Below are positions 1-8,447 of a stretch of DNA of 64,000 bases, one piece after another. The first letter of the stretch is position 1; each line of letters begins with the position of its first letter. The stretch is from the NCBI GenBank assembly GCA_035943635.1, contig DASZBX010000035.1, forward strand, positions 43,807 to 107,806, given 5' to 3'. Position numbers and translations under genes: made by a program. The notes beneath the pieces are model-generated. The model was not told the DNA's origin. It did not search any database and saw nothing but the letters and a program-made list of their open reading frames with translations. This stretch comes from DASZBX01 sp035943635 (lineage in GTDB: Bacteria; Actinomycetota; Actinomycetes; Streptomycetales; Catenulisporaceae).

Positions 1-1035
1 CACCGCGGCCTGGAAGCCGGGCCGGGCGAAGACCGCGGACACCCCGCCGCCGCCCGCGCCGTAGCCGTCGTTCCAGACCGTGTCCGGCTGCACCCGGTTC
101 CCGGCGTCGTCCAGGGACAGCCGGGTGCCGCCGACCGCGGTGACCAGCGGGTCGCTCGGCGGCCAGTCGGCCACCCGGTAGGCGAAGTCCTGGCCGTCCA
201 GCTGCGCGTCGGTGGCGCCCGCGTCCCCGGACGCGGCCAGCACGCTCACCCCGCGGGTGGCGGCGTCGGCGAAGGCGCCGCGCAGGCCGAGCAGGCTGGA
301 GTAGTCGCCCTGGGCGAACCCGGGGAAGGTGTTCTCGGTCGCGCCGAAGCTCTGCGAGATCACGTCGCCGACGCCCTGGTCGATCAGGTGCTTCTCCCCG
401 GCCATGATCTCCGCGAAGCCGGTCGTGCCCTCGGTCTCGGCCACCCCGGTCTCCAGCAGCACGATGGTCGCGCCGGGGGCGACCGAGTGCGCGTACTCGA
501 CGTCGAGCGAGGTCTCATAGGCCCAGCTGTCCATGGACGCGTCGGTCGAGCTGAACGGCGGGACGGTGCCCGACTTGACCACCTGCACGTGGGTGTTCGG
601 CAGGCCCCAGTGCGCGTCGAAGGTGTCCAGGTCGTTCTGGATGGTCGGGGAGCCGAACGAGTCGACGATCACGATCGTCCGGCCCGCGCCGGTCACGCCC
701 CGGGCGTACAGGGGGTTGAGATCGTAAGCGCGGCGGTACTGCACCGGCGAGTAGCAGGCCAGCGTGTAGGTGGTCTCACACGCGGTGGTCGAGACCGGGT
801 CGCCCTTGATCCCCTCGACCAGGATGTGGCCCGCGCTGGCCGGGACGGGGGTGACCGCGTCGAGCGCCGCGGCGGCCGCGAGGGTAGCTGAAACGGGTGA
901 AGCGGCCGGAGCCGGCAGGGCGGCCGCCGCGGACAGGGCCGGGAGCGCGGACAGGGCCAGAGCGGTGACGCTGCCGGCGGCCAGCGCGCGTCGGCGGACG
1001 GCTTTAGCCCGTAGTGGTGAAGACGTGGTAGGCAT
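1..1035 (-). CDS. Secreted S53 (sedolisin-type) serine-carboxyl peptidase, 3' end outside the window
   Basis: The reading frame starts at ATG 1035 behind a GAGGAG ribosome site and runs off the left edge, so only the first 345 residues are visible. Residues 1-40 form a signal peptide (Arg-rich start, Ala/Leu core). The mature part has the S53 pattern ACYSPVQYRRAY, then TIVIVDSFGSP, then YETSLDVEYAHSVAPGA, whose Glu174 and Asp178 match the catalytic Glu-Asp pair of sedolisins. SGDAG near residue 260 carries the oxyanion-hole Asp. The catalytic Ser (SGTS motif) would lie beyond the edge. There is no room for the usual long pro-domain, only about 60 residues, as in a short-propeptide actinobacterial subgroup. 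The role would be extracellular proteolysis at acid pH. Confidence 0.88.
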   Translation of the reverse strand, partial: MPTTSSPLRAKAVRRRALAAGSVTALALSALPALSAAAALPAPAASPVSATLAAAAALDAVTPVPASAGHILVEGIKGDPVSTTACETTYTLACYSPVQYRRAYDLNPLYARGVTGAGRTIVIVDSFGSPTIQNDLDTFDAHWGLPNTHVQVVKSGTVPPFSSTDASMDSWAYETSLDVEYAHSVAPGATIVLLETGVAETEGTTGFAEIMAGEKHLIDQGVGDVISQSFGATENTFPGFAQGDYSSLLGLRGAFADAATRGVSVLAASGDAGATDAQLDGQDFAYRVADWPPSDPLVTAVGGTRLSLDDAGNRVQPDTVWNDGYGAGGGGVSAVFARPGFQAAV

Positions 1036-1060
1036 GTGACTCCTCGTAGGTTATCTGATG

Positions 1061-1104
1061 TATTTCAACCTGAGTATTAATCAAACCTGAGGAGATCAAT
1101 CTCC
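1061..1104. promoter_or_regulatory. Divergent intergenic region with repeat and small palindrome
   Basis: Between the peptidase and glycerate kinase genes, AACCTGAG occurs twice (1067-1074 and 1084-1091). The second copy abuts a palindrome GGAGAT-CA-ATCTCC at 1091-1104. The stretch is richer in A/T than its surroundings. It could be an operator for either divergent gene. No regulator can be named. A TATGCT at 1135-1140 is a possible -10 box for the kinase gene. Confidence 0.3.
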
Positions 1105-1192
1105 TGTCCCGCGCTCGGCCACCCGGCCCAGGACTATGCTGATCGGGTGTCTGAACAGGCCTGATATCGCCGCGCGCAAGGAGGGGGCCACG

Positions 1193-2356
1193 ATGCCGAC
1201 CGGGCGTTGCAGGGTGCTGGTCGCCCCGGACAAGTTCAAGGGCTCGCTGACCGCCGCCGAGGCGGCCGAACGGCTGGCCCGCGGCCTGCGCGCGGCCCGG
1301 CCGGACTGGCCGGTGCGCACCCTCCCGGTCGCGGACGGCGGCGACGGCACCGTGGACGCCGCCGTGTCGGCCGGGTTCGACCGCCGGACCGCGACCGTGC
1401 CCGGGCCGGTGGGGGAGCCGGTACCGGCCTCGTTCGCCCTGCGCAACGAGGTGGCCGTGGTCGAACTGGCCGAGGCCGGCGGACTGCGCCGGCTGCCGCG
1501 GGGCGAGGACCCGCTGGGCGCGCACACCCGCGGCACCGGAGCGCTGATCGCCGCCGCCCTGGCCGCCGGAGCCAAGACGATCGTGCTGGGCGTGGGCGGC
1601 AGCGCGTCCACCGACGCCGGGACCGGGCTGCTCACCGCGCTCGGCGTGCGATTTGTCGACAATGAAGGGCGACCGGTCGCCGACGGCGGCGGCCACCTGC
1701 ACCGGATCGCGGCCGCCGACCTGTCCGGGCTCGACCCCCGGGTGCGCCGGACCAGGTTCCTGCTCGCCTCCGACGTCGACAATCCCCTGCTCGGCCCGAA
1801 CGGCGCCGCGGCCGTCTACGGACCGCAGAAGGGCGCGAGCCCCGCGGACGTGGCCCTCCTGGAGGCCGGGCTGCGCAACGTGGTCAACGTGCTCGGCGCC
1901 GACGCCACCACTGCGGCCGCGGCCGCCGACCTGCCGGGCGCGGGCGCGGCAGGCGGCGCCGGGTACGCGGCCCTCGCGGTGCTCGGCGCAACCCGCCGGT
2001 CCGGGATCGACCTGGTCCTGACCACGATCGGCTTCGACCGCGCCCTGGCCGACGCCGACCTGGTGATCACCGGCGAAGGCCGCCTGGACGCGCAGACCCT
2101 CCGAGGCAAGGCCCCGGCCGGAGTCGCCCGGGCCGCCGGAGCCCGCGGCCTGCCGGTCCTGGCCGTGTGCGGCCAACTGGACCTGAGCCCGCAGGAGACG
2201 GCCGCGGCCGGATTCGCCGCCGCCTACGCCCTGACCGACCTCGAACCGGACCCGGCAAAATCCATCGCCGACGCCGGACCGCTCCTGCAACGCCTCGGCG
2301 AACGCATCGCCCGCGACTGGTCGGCCCGCACAACGTCGACACCAGAGAACAGTTGA
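1193..2356 (+). CDS. Glycerate kinase (GarK/GlxK family)
   Basis: Phosphorylates D-glycerate with ATP, feeding glyoxylate and photorespiratory-type carbon into glycolysis; cytoplasmic. The start at 1193 is fixed by AAGGAGGGGG ending 6 nt upstream; an ATG at 1136 has no such site. The 387-residue length matches the family. The N terminus VLVAPDKFKGSLTA and the Gly-rich stretch VLGVGGSASTDAGTG near residue 130 are family signatures, as is LVITGEGRLDAQT near residue 290. It stands alone, divergent from the S53 peptidase and followed by the WXG-type locus after about 100 bp, so nothing in the context adds to its role. Confidence 0.93.
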   Translation: MPTGRCRVLVAPDKFKGSLTAAEAAERLARGLRAARPDWPVRTLPVADGGDGTVDAAVSAGFDRRTATVPGPVGEPVPASFALRNEVAVVELAEAGGLRRLPRGEDPLGAHTRGTGALIAAALAAGAKTIVLGVGGSASTDAGTGLLTALGVRFVDNEGRPVADGGGHLHRIAAADLSGLDPRVRRTRFLLASDVDNPLLGPNGAAAVYGPQKGASPADVALLEAGLRNVVNVLGADATTAAAAADLPGAGAAGGAGYAALAVLGATRRSGIDLVLTTIGFDRALADADLVITGEGRLDAQTLRGKAPAGVARAAGARGLPVLAVCGQLDLSPQETAAAGFAAAYALTDLEPDPAKSIADAGPLLQRLGERIARDWSARTTSTPENS

Positions 2357-2462
2357 CCGAGAACCTCATCCGCAGGACCATCAAGGGATCTGAGCCGCTG
2401 CCAACGCATGAGCTGTACCATGTGAGCGGACTATCGCAGTGAGCGACCGACGGGGGTCACCA

Positions 2463-2798
2463 GTGGATGACACGAGCCGAATATCGGCGCAACTTCCCAC
2501 GAGCGTTTACATCCCAGCCCATCCGCGCCGGGACCCGGACCACCCGGATCCGGTGCTGGGCTTCGAGATCCGGGTCCTCGCCGACGGCACCCGGGTCCTG
2601 CCCGCCTTCAGCACGGTCGAGCAGCTGGCCGCGGCGCTCGGCCCGGCCCAGCCCTGGGCACTGCTGCCGCTGCGCGCCGCCCGGGCCCTGCTGGGCATCG
2701 CCGGGGTCGACAGTGTCCTGATCGACCCGCAGGTCGCCGACGGTGCGCCGCGCTGGACCGCCCAGGACCTCGCGCAGCTGGTCGGGAGCGTGCGATGA
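2463..2798 (+). CDS. SseB-like small protein of a WXG100 locus
   Basis: A 111-residue protein built like the SseB/SAV_915 N-terminal domain found beside actinobacterial type VII secretion genes: a proline-rich start, then EIRVLADGTRVLPAFSTVEQL and a C-terminal helix. No signal peptide and no membrane segment. I chose the GTG at 2463 because GACGGGGG lies 6 nt before it; the frame also opens at GTG 2439 without a clear site. Its stop overlaps the next start (ATGA), so the two are translationally coupled. It may be a chaperone-like or adaptor component; this is inferred from context only. Confidence 0.7.
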   Translation: MDDTSRISAQLPTSVYIPAHPRRDPDHPDPVLGFEIRVLADGTRVLPAFSTVEQLAAALGPAQPWALLPLRAARALLGIAGVDSVLIDPQVADGAPRWTAQDLAQLVGSVR

Positions 2799-3100
2799 GC
2801 GCCACCTACACGGTCGTGCTGGCCGACCTGGCCGCGGCGGCCACGAAGTTCACCACCGAGTCCGACACCTACAAGGCGATCGTGCCCGCGGACGGCCCGC
2901 CCTGCCCGGACGGCGGCGACGCCGCGGTGAACGAGAGCCTCAAAGCAGTGGTCGAAGTCGCGGCCGCGCTGCACCTGCAGATCGCCGGGATCATCGCGGA
3001 CCACGGTACCAAGCTGAAGAACGCGCACGACCAGTACCAGAAGACCGAGGAGTCGCTCGGCCAGATGTGCACGGACCTGACCAAGGCCGCTAAGCCGTAG
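2795..3100 (+). CDS. WXG100/ESX-like small helical protein
   Basis: A 101-residue protein predicted to be two long helices around a Pro/Gly/Asp hinge at residues 31-43. It lacks a clean W-x-G turn but ends with Y81-QKT-E85, which fits the YxxxD/E signal recognised by type VII secretion. Start ATG overlaps the preceding stop by 4 nt, and the large WXG protein follows after 28 bp, so all three form one transcript. The likely role is a secreted or chaperoning partner of the 471-residue protein. No EccC, EccB or EccD gene is present in the window, so any secretion machinery must lie elsewhere. Confidence 0.65.
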   Translation: MSATYTVVLADLAAAATKFTTESDTYKAIVPADGPPCPDGGDAAVNESLKAVVEVAAALHLQIAGIIADHGTKLKNAHDQYQKTEESLGQMCTDLTKAAKP

Positions 3101-3128
3101 TGAATCCGAGTTCGGGGAGGAAGAACAG

Positions 3129-4544
3129 ATGACCGGGGCGCAGAAGCCGTCCACCCTGGCGAGTTTCTCGCAGGACTGGGTCGGCGGGGACATCCACGGC
3201 CTGTCCGCGTTCGCGGGCACCGTCTACGGCTACCTGCCGGACATGACCGACGTGGTCACCGTGCTCGAGTCCAGCGTGGCGCAGATCGAGAACGACGCGG
3301 GCTGGACCGGCGCCGCGGCCACCGCGTTCTCCAACGCCTGGCAGCAGGACGCACTCGCGGTCACCGCCGTGGTCGCGGTGTTCCAGCAGATCGGCGACAC
3401 GGTCGACGCCCTCGCGGTGAACCTGGCCAACATCGAAAGCGCCCTGGAGAGCGCCGCAGACGAGGTCGCCGCCCAGGGCGTGCGGGTAGGCCCGAACGGT
3501 GTCCCGCCCACGATGCCCGACGGCCCGTACGCGGTCGGCTCGCCCGCGGCGAAGCTGCAGTCCTACGTCGACGGGTACGCCGCCGCGTACAACCTGGCCA
3601 TGGGCGAGGCGCTGCGGGCCCGGAACCTGGCCAGCGAGTCCCTGCAAGGGCTCGAAGCCCAGATCGCCCCGCCGGACGGCAACCGGACCAGCAGCCCGGA
3701 GGCGAACGTCAGCGAGTCCACCCCCAGCACGCTGGCCGCGATGGTCCGCTCGCTCTGGTCCGTCCCGGCGCTCTACACCGAGGCCGCCGAGGCGAAGGTC
3801 AGGGCGGCCGAGACCACCGAGAGCGACGCGGTCGCCGCGTACAAGGCGGCCAAGAAGCTGTACATGGCGAACTTCAGCACCCAGAGCGCCGCCGACGCGG
3901 CCAAGCTCAGGGCGCTCGGCAACGAGATCGGCACCGCGCGCACCGAACTGAGCGCGGTCACCACGAAACTGGACGGCGCCGAGACCCTGGTGGCCAAGTT
4001 CCCCGGCAGCAAGGTGCTCAACACCACCGTCGGCAGCGCCTCGGACAGCCTGGCCAAGGTGTTCCACATCGGCGGCGCCGGCGGCGCGGCCGGGGCCTCG
4101 GACGAGGCGACGGCCAGCGCCCTGGACAAGATCATCGACTTCGGCAAGGGCCTGCCGGTCATCGACGTGCTCGCCGTGGTCGCGGGCACGGCGCTGGACT
4201 CGGACCAGAGCATCCGCGGCGGCAAACCGTGGTACGAGGCCGTGCCCGAGGACCTGCTGGCCAACGTGGCCGGCCTGGCCGCCGGGATCGGCGTGCTCGC
4301 GCTGCTGCCGGAGGAGGCCACGGTCGCCGTGGTCGGCGTCGCGGTCGCCGGAGCCGCGGTCCTGGGCATGGGCGTCACCGACGAGATCGAGAACCTGTTC
4401 AGCGAGCACTGGAGCCAGGACTGGCACAAGAGCGGCGTGGTGGCCGGCACCCTGGACGGCATCGGGCACTCGGTCTCCAACACCGTCGACGAGATGGGCA
4501 ACAGCTTCAAGTCCGGCTGGAACGCCGTGAAGAGTATTTTCTAA
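3129..4544 (+). CDS. Large WXG100-domain protein with hydrophobic C-terminal region (possible type VII substrate)
   Basis: 471 residues, ATG 3129 behind GGGGAGGAAG. Residues about 10-115 form a WXG100-like helical hairpin with W59-T-G61 at the turn. Residues 215-285 are Ala/Lys/Glu-rich and probably coiled coil. Residues about 375-425 are strongly hydrophobic (two segments rich in Ala, Val, Gly, Leu), followed by a polar helical tail ending in KSIF. This resembles pore-forming or membrane-inserting LXG/WXG effectors, but no known toxin fold or catalytic motif is visible. Immediately downstream is a membrane protein that could be its partner or its immunity protein. Function is unknown. Confidence 0.7.
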   Translation: MTGAQKPSTLASFSQDWVGGDIHGLSAFAGTVYGYLPDMTDVVTVLESSVAQIENDAGWTGAAATAFSNAWQQDALAVTAVVAVFQQIGDTVDALAVNLANIESALESAADEVAAQGVRVGPNGVPPTMPDGPYAVGSPAAKLQSYVDGYAAAYNLAMGEALRARNLASESLQGLEAQIAPPDGNRTSSPEANVSESTPSTLAAMVRSLWSVPALYTEAAEAKVRAAETTESDAVAAYKAAKKLYMANFSTQSAADAAKLRALGNEIGTARTELSAVTTKLDGAETLVAKFPGSKVLNTTVGSASDSLAKVFHIGGAGGAAGASDEATASALDKIIDFGKGLPVIDVLAVVAGTALDSDQSIRGGKPWYEAVPEDLLANVAGLAAGIGVLALLPEEATVAVVGVAVAGAAVLGMGVTDEIENLFSEHWSQDWHKSGVVAGTLDGIGHSVSNTVDEMGNSFKSGWNAVKSIF

Positions 4545-4580
4545 CCGCCCCACCCCACTGCTGACCAGTCAGGAAGCCGG

Positions 4581-5795
4581 ATGCAATTCCCGCTGCGCCG
4601 AAAGTTCACCGACTCCGATGGGTTCCCCGGCCCACCCCCGACCTGGTCGCGGATGCACCGGTCGGACCTGCCGGCCGAGGTGACCCTCCTGGTGCTGCCC
4701 TATGTCGGCGCGAGCTGGCGGGCCCGCGGCGGCGGGTACTGGTTCAGCCGGGTCTTCGCGGTCGTGGTCCTGGCCGTGCCCGCGGCGGCGTTCACCGGAT
4801 TGGATTACCTGATCCTGTGGGGCGAGCACCGGCGCGGCGGATACTCGCCCATGTTCTGGTTCACCGCCGCGCTGCTCGCCCTGGGCTTCTGCTGGGGGTT
4901 CGCGGCCGGCCTGGTCCTGGACGAGTTCCCGTTCACCTGGTGGACCCGTTCGCGGCAGGCACTCGTGCGCAGGGTCGGAGTTCTGCTGCAAGGGCTGCTG
5001 CTCGTGGCCTTTCTCGTGACGACGCCCGGCATGTGGGTGGCCGCGCTCATCGACCAGCTGCGGGGGCGTCCGGCGGCGGAACGCCTGGCCTTGGCGGATC
5101 TGGAAGACCAGCTCGCCGAGCATGCCGCCGGACACAAGCCTGCCATCGGCGCGCGGTACAACGAGCAGGTCAGCCGCTTGGCGGAAGCCTACGATCCGGC
5201 GCAACCACGGCGCCTCCCGCCGCGCGACCAGCTACCCGAGAGCATCAAAATCAGACAGCTGCCGGGCCTTGGGACGACCTGGTACGAACGCGGCCCCGCG
5301 TACTGGATCCGCCGATTGTTGATCGCCCTGTTGTACGTGCTCGCATTGCTGGTCACGGGTGTAGCGGCGGTCGGTATCGCGGACGGTGTCAGCAACGGGC
5401 ATACCAGCGGCAGGTTCTGGACAGCCATCGCGGTCGAAGCGGTGACGAACCTGGTGTTCCTGATCTACAGCGCGATCAGCATGCGCCGGGCCGCCGCGAA
5501 CAGGCATTATCGCCTGAAGAGGACCATTCAAACCATGCGGCTGGTCAGAGTGATGCCGTACATCGGCCTGGTCCTCCTGGTGCTGTTCGTCGTCGGCGCG
5601 GCCACCAAGATCGAGTTCCTCATGGGGCTGGCCCTGGCGCCGATCTTCCTGCCGGCCGCGCTCATGGGCTGCGGCGTCATGCTGCTGCTGGTGATCGAGG
5701 CGTGCCGTCCCCTGCTTTCCCAGGAGACCCGGGCCCGGGACCTGCTCGAGGAGCAGCTGCGCGTGGCCGTGAAGCCGGCCAGGCCCCGGGCCTGA
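4581..5795 (+). CDS. Polytopic membrane protein of unknown function beside the WXG locus
   Basis: 404 residues, ATG 4581 preceded by AGGAAG. About seven hydrophobic segments are visible: around residues 55-75, 90-115, 130-155, 240-265, 270-290, 325-345 and 350-375. A 90-residue charged loop lies between the third and fourth segments. I recognise no family motif. It follows the WXG protein by 36 bp in the same direction and is probably co-transcribed. It could anchor, insert or neutralise the WXG protein; that is inference from position. Confidence 0.65.
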   Translation: MQFPLRRKFTDSDGFPGPPPTWSRMHRSDLPAEVTLLVLPYVGASWRARGGGYWFSRVFAVVVLAVPAAAFTGLDYLILWGEHRRGGYSPMFWFTAALLALGFCWGFAAGLVLDEFPFTWWTRSRQALVRRVGVLLQGLLLVAFLVTTPGMWVAALIDQLRGRPAAERLALADLEDQLAEHAAGHKPAIGARYNEQVSRLAEAYDPAQPRRLPPRDQLPESIKIRQLPGLGTTWYERGPAYWIRRLLIALLYVLALLVTGVAAVGIADGVSNGHTSGRFWTAIAVEAVTNLVFLIYSAISMRRAAANRHYRLKRTIQTMRLVRVMPYIGLVLLVLFVVGAATKIEFLMGLALAPIFLPAALMGCGVMLLLVIEACRPLLSQETRARDLLEEQLRVAVKPARPRA

Positions 5796-5847
5796 CCGGC
5801 GCCCGGCCCGGCTGCGCGGCCGGTCCGCGCCGCGCGGTCCCGGTTCG

Positions 5848-5876
5848 TTGCCGGTACATCAGCACGCGAGTATGGT
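5848..5876 (+). promoter_or_regulatory. Promoter for a leaderless transcript (TTGCCG-17-TATGGT)
   Basis: A -35-like TTGCCG at 5848-5853 and a -10-like TATGGT at 5871-5876 are 17 bp apart. Exactly six bases (GGCGCC) separate the -10 box from the ATG at 5883. No Shine-Dalgarno site precedes that ATG. Transcription would start at or next to the A of the start codon. Confidence 0.55.
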
Positions 5877-5882
5877 GGCGCC

Positions 5883-6764
5883 ATGGCATGGGGAATCAGT
5901 CGCCGTACGCCCGGTAAACGCGCAGCTGGAAGGCCGGGTTCGGGGCCCGAGGGGCGGTTGTCGGACGACGCCTTCCTCGCCCTGGTGCGCGAGGCCCTGA
6001 GCACGGTCGCGCCCGAGCTGATCGCCGACTCGGCGATCAAGGACGGCGTCCTGGCCGCCAGCCCGGGCTGGAGCGTGACGGTCCGGCCGAACCACACCGG
6101 CCGCCGGGACCACTACGACCTCGCGGTCGTGCCGGACACGTCCGCCGAGCCCGCGATCGCGGTCGTCGACTGCGCGCAGGGGTCCGGTAAGACCGCGCAC
6201 CAGGCCGCCGAGCGTGCGGTGGACCAGTGGTTGCGCACGGCCGGGATGTGCGTGCTGGAGATGTTCGACCGGCGCGGCCGGTTCGCCGAGCACGTCGGCG
6301 GCAGCGACCCGTTCGGCGTGCCCGGCTGGTTCGCGGTCATGTCGGGGGTGACCGGGTACGGGTTCAGCGTGCCCGAGTGCCACCGCCTGCAACGCTGGTT
6401 CGTGCGCAACCGGGCCCAGCACGCGATCGCGGGCGTGCTGGACGAGGCCATGCGCGGCCGCTCGTTCGCCGGGGTGACCTTCTTCTACGGCGGCCCGCCC
6501 GAGGACATGGAGGCCGAGGTGCGGATCGACGGGGAACGCCACGCCGCCGCCTCCGCGGCCCTGGCCGCGCTCGACTGGCCGGTGGTCGAGTGCTTCACCG
6601 CGATCCGCAGCTACACGGTGTTCGTGCCCGAGACGGAAGGCGCGCCGGGAAGCGGCGGCCTCGATGGCGGCGGCGAGGCGGCCGGCCGGGGCAGGTCCGT
6701 CTATTTCCCGGCCGGCTTCCCGGCGCACCGGATCAGCATCGGCGCCAGTGACGCAGTGCACTGA
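5883..6764 (+). CDS. Uncharacterised cytoplasmic protein
   Basis: 293 residues with no signal peptide or membrane segment. The first 30 residues are basic and Gly/Pro-rich, and the C terminus carries a Gly-rich linker (about 255-275). The core is acidic and globular, with DLAVVPDTSAEPAIAVVDCA, then FAVMSGVTGYGFSVPECHRL, then SFAGVTFFYGGPPEDMEAEV. I cannot assign a family with confidence. The start is set by the leaderless promoter just upstream. It follows the WXG-locus membrane protein by 87 bp but has its own promoter. Confidence 0.65.
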   Translation: MAWGISRRTPGKRAAGRPGSGPEGRLSDDAFLALVREALSTVAPELIADSAIKDGVLAASPGWSVTVRPNHTGRRDHYDLAVVPDTSAEPAIAVVDCAQGSGKTAHQAAERAVDQWLRTAGMCVLEMFDRRGRFAEHVGGSDPFGVPGWFAVMSGVTGYGFSVPECHRLQRWFVRNRAQHAIAGVLDEAMRGRSFAGVTFFYGGPPEDMEAEVRIDGERHAAASAALAALDWPVVECFTAIRSYTVFVPETEGAPGSGGLDGGGEAAGRGRSVYFPAGFPAHRISIGASDAVH

Positions 6765-6775
6765 CCCGGGCTCTC

Positions 6776-8335
6776 CTACGGCTGGCTCGGCGCGCCGAAC
6801 CAGCGGACCAGCGCCTCGCGGAGCGTGGGAACAGCGGTGCCGGCGGGTTCGTCGACCGGCGCGGCCCAGGCGATGTGAGCGTCCGGGCGGATCAGGAGCG
6901 CATCGGCCGTCCGCTGGTCGGTCTTCGCGGATTGCACGTCCACCCGGTCGTGCCACTCACGGGCGACTTCGCACAGCTCCGCGCGGTCGGCGAGGTCGAG
7001 CAGGACGGGCCGCGCGGCGTGCATGAGTTCGGCCACGCTGGTCGTGCCCTCCTCGGTGTGCAGCGGCAGATCGGGCGCGAACATGCCGACCAGCGGGTGC
7101 CGGTCCGCGCCGGGCAGCGGGTAGCGGACGTCCGCGCCCGCGATCATCGCCCCGACCCGGCGGGCGGCCGGCTCGTCGGCGAGCAGTTCCTCGACCACCT
7201 CGCGCAGGGCGTCGGCCGCCGGGTCGTGGCCGCGGCGCAGCGCGACCTGGGCCTGGGTCTGGAGCATCATCCGGGCTCCGGCGAACCGGCGTTCGGCGTC
7301 GTACGTGTCCAGCAGGCCCTGCGGCGCCCAGCCGTGGATGTCGGCGGCCAGCTTCCAGGCCAGGTTGACCGCGTCGAGCATGCCGGAGCTGATCCCCACG
7401 CCGGTCGCCGGGTACTGGTGCGCCGCGTCCCCGGCCAGCAGGATCCGCCCGGCGCGGTACCGTTCGGCCTGCCGGGCCTGGTAGGTGTACCGGGAGAGCC
7501 GGACCGGGTCCCGCATCGGCAGGTCCCCGCCGAGCACGCGGCGGATGCTGGCCTGCAGCTCGGCCAGGGTCATCGGCACGTCGTCGCCGACCGCGGTCGT
7601 CTCGTCCTCGGTGGTCTGCACCATCAGGATCTCGGTGCCGCCGAACGCGAACAGGCCGCGGTCGGTCCGGGTGAAGCCGGCCCGGATCCGGCCGAGCCCG
7701 GGGACCTCGAGGTCGCCGTTCGCCAGCCGGATCACCGAATCCGGCACCCTGACCTGGCCCAGCCGGTTGACCTCGGGGTAGGTGGTGCCGGGGAACGCGA
7801 TGCCGGCCAGTGCGCGGACCAGACTGCGGCTGCCGTCGCAGCCCACGAGGTAGCGGGCGGCAACCCGGTAGGAGCCGTCCGGGCCGTGCACGTCCGCGGT
7901 GACCGCCCCGCTGTCAGGTGCCTGGCTCACCTCGACGATCTCATGCCCGCGGCGCACCTCGGCGCCCAGTTCCCCGGCCAGGTCCGCGAGCAGGCGTTCG
8001 ACCTTCGGCTGCCGGATCCGCAGTCCCCGCAGCGGCGGATCGGCCAGGCCGGACAGGTCCACGTGCACGCCGCCGAACGGGTAACGCGGTACCGGCGGGG
8101 GCCCGGGGACGGCCGCCTCGAACCGGTCCAGCAGGCCCCGGTAGCGCAGCAGGCGCAGGATCTGCCCGCCGAAGCCGTTGGCCCGGGGGACCTCCCGCAG
8201 CTGTGGCCGCAGTTCCAGGACCAGCGGCCGGATTCCGGCCAGCCGCAGTTCGGCCGCGAGCATCAGACCGGTCGGTCCGGCGCCCGCGATGATCACGTCG
8301 GCGGTGTGCGCGGACGCACCTGTATCAGTGGTCAT
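6776..8335 (-). CDS. FAD-dependent aromatic monooxygenase (PheA/TfdB type)
   Basis: A 519-residue class A flavoprotein hydroxylase that inserts one oxygen into an aromatic or polyketide substrate using NAD(P)H and O2. Visible motifs: GAGPTGLMLAAEL near residue 14 (FAD ADP part), VGCDGSRSLVR near 160 (DG motif) and LLAGDAAHQYPATGVGISSG near 285 (GD motif). A C-terminal thioredoxin-like region is typical of the rifampicin-monooxygenase and polyketide-hydroxylase subgroup. The ATG at 8335 has GAGGGA just upstream; the frame opens further up at 8404 without a site. It lies 112 bp downstream of the HTH-citrate synthase on the same strand. The substrate cannot be predicted. Confidence 0.87.
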   Translation of the reverse strand: MTTDTGASAHTADVIIAGAGPTGLMLAAELRLAGIRPLVLELRPQLREVPRANGFGGQILRLLRYRGLLDRFEAAVPGPPPVPRYPFGGVHVDLSGLADPPLRGLRIRQPKVERLLADLAGELGAEVRRGHEIVEVSQAPDSGAVTADVHGPDGSYRVAARYLVGCDGSRSLVRALAGIAFPGTTYPEVNRLGQVRVPDSVIRLANGDLEVPGLGRIRAGFTRTDRGLFAFGGTEILMVQTTEDETTAVGDDVPMTLAELQASIRRVLGGDLPMRDPVRLSRYTYQARQAERYRAGRILLAGDAAHQYPATGVGISSGMLDAVNLAWKLAADIHGWAPQGLLDTYDAERRFAGARMMLQTQAQVALRRGHDPAADALREVVEELLADEPAARRVGAMIAGADVRYPLPGADRHPLVGMFAPDLPLHTEEGTTSVAELMHAARPVLLDLADRAELCEVAREWHDRVDVQSAKTDQRTADALLIRPDAHIAWAAPVDEPAGTAVPTLREALVRWFGAPSQP

Positions 8336-8447
8336 AATTCCCTCGTTCCCGTGGTGTGTGCCCTCGACCAGTGATTGTGCGCCATGATCGGGGCCTTGCC
8401 GCAAGCCCCCGGGTGCGGTATATCTTGAGTAAGGCAGGGGGCCGGCG

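Noticed and set aside
1004..2290. Long - strand reading frame opposite glycerate kinase
   Set aside because: Gly/Arg-rich translation typical of antisense to high-GC genes. The + strand frame has family motifs and a strong ribosome site.
3090..4553. 487-residue - strand frame opposite the WXG protein
   Set aside because: Antisense artefact with low-complexity composition; no ribosome site or family motif.
8400..8447. GCCCCC...GGGGGC inverted repeat between the HTH-citrate synthase and monooxygenase genes
   Set aside because: Six pairs with a loop of more than 25 bases and no T-run. Too weak for a terminator call.
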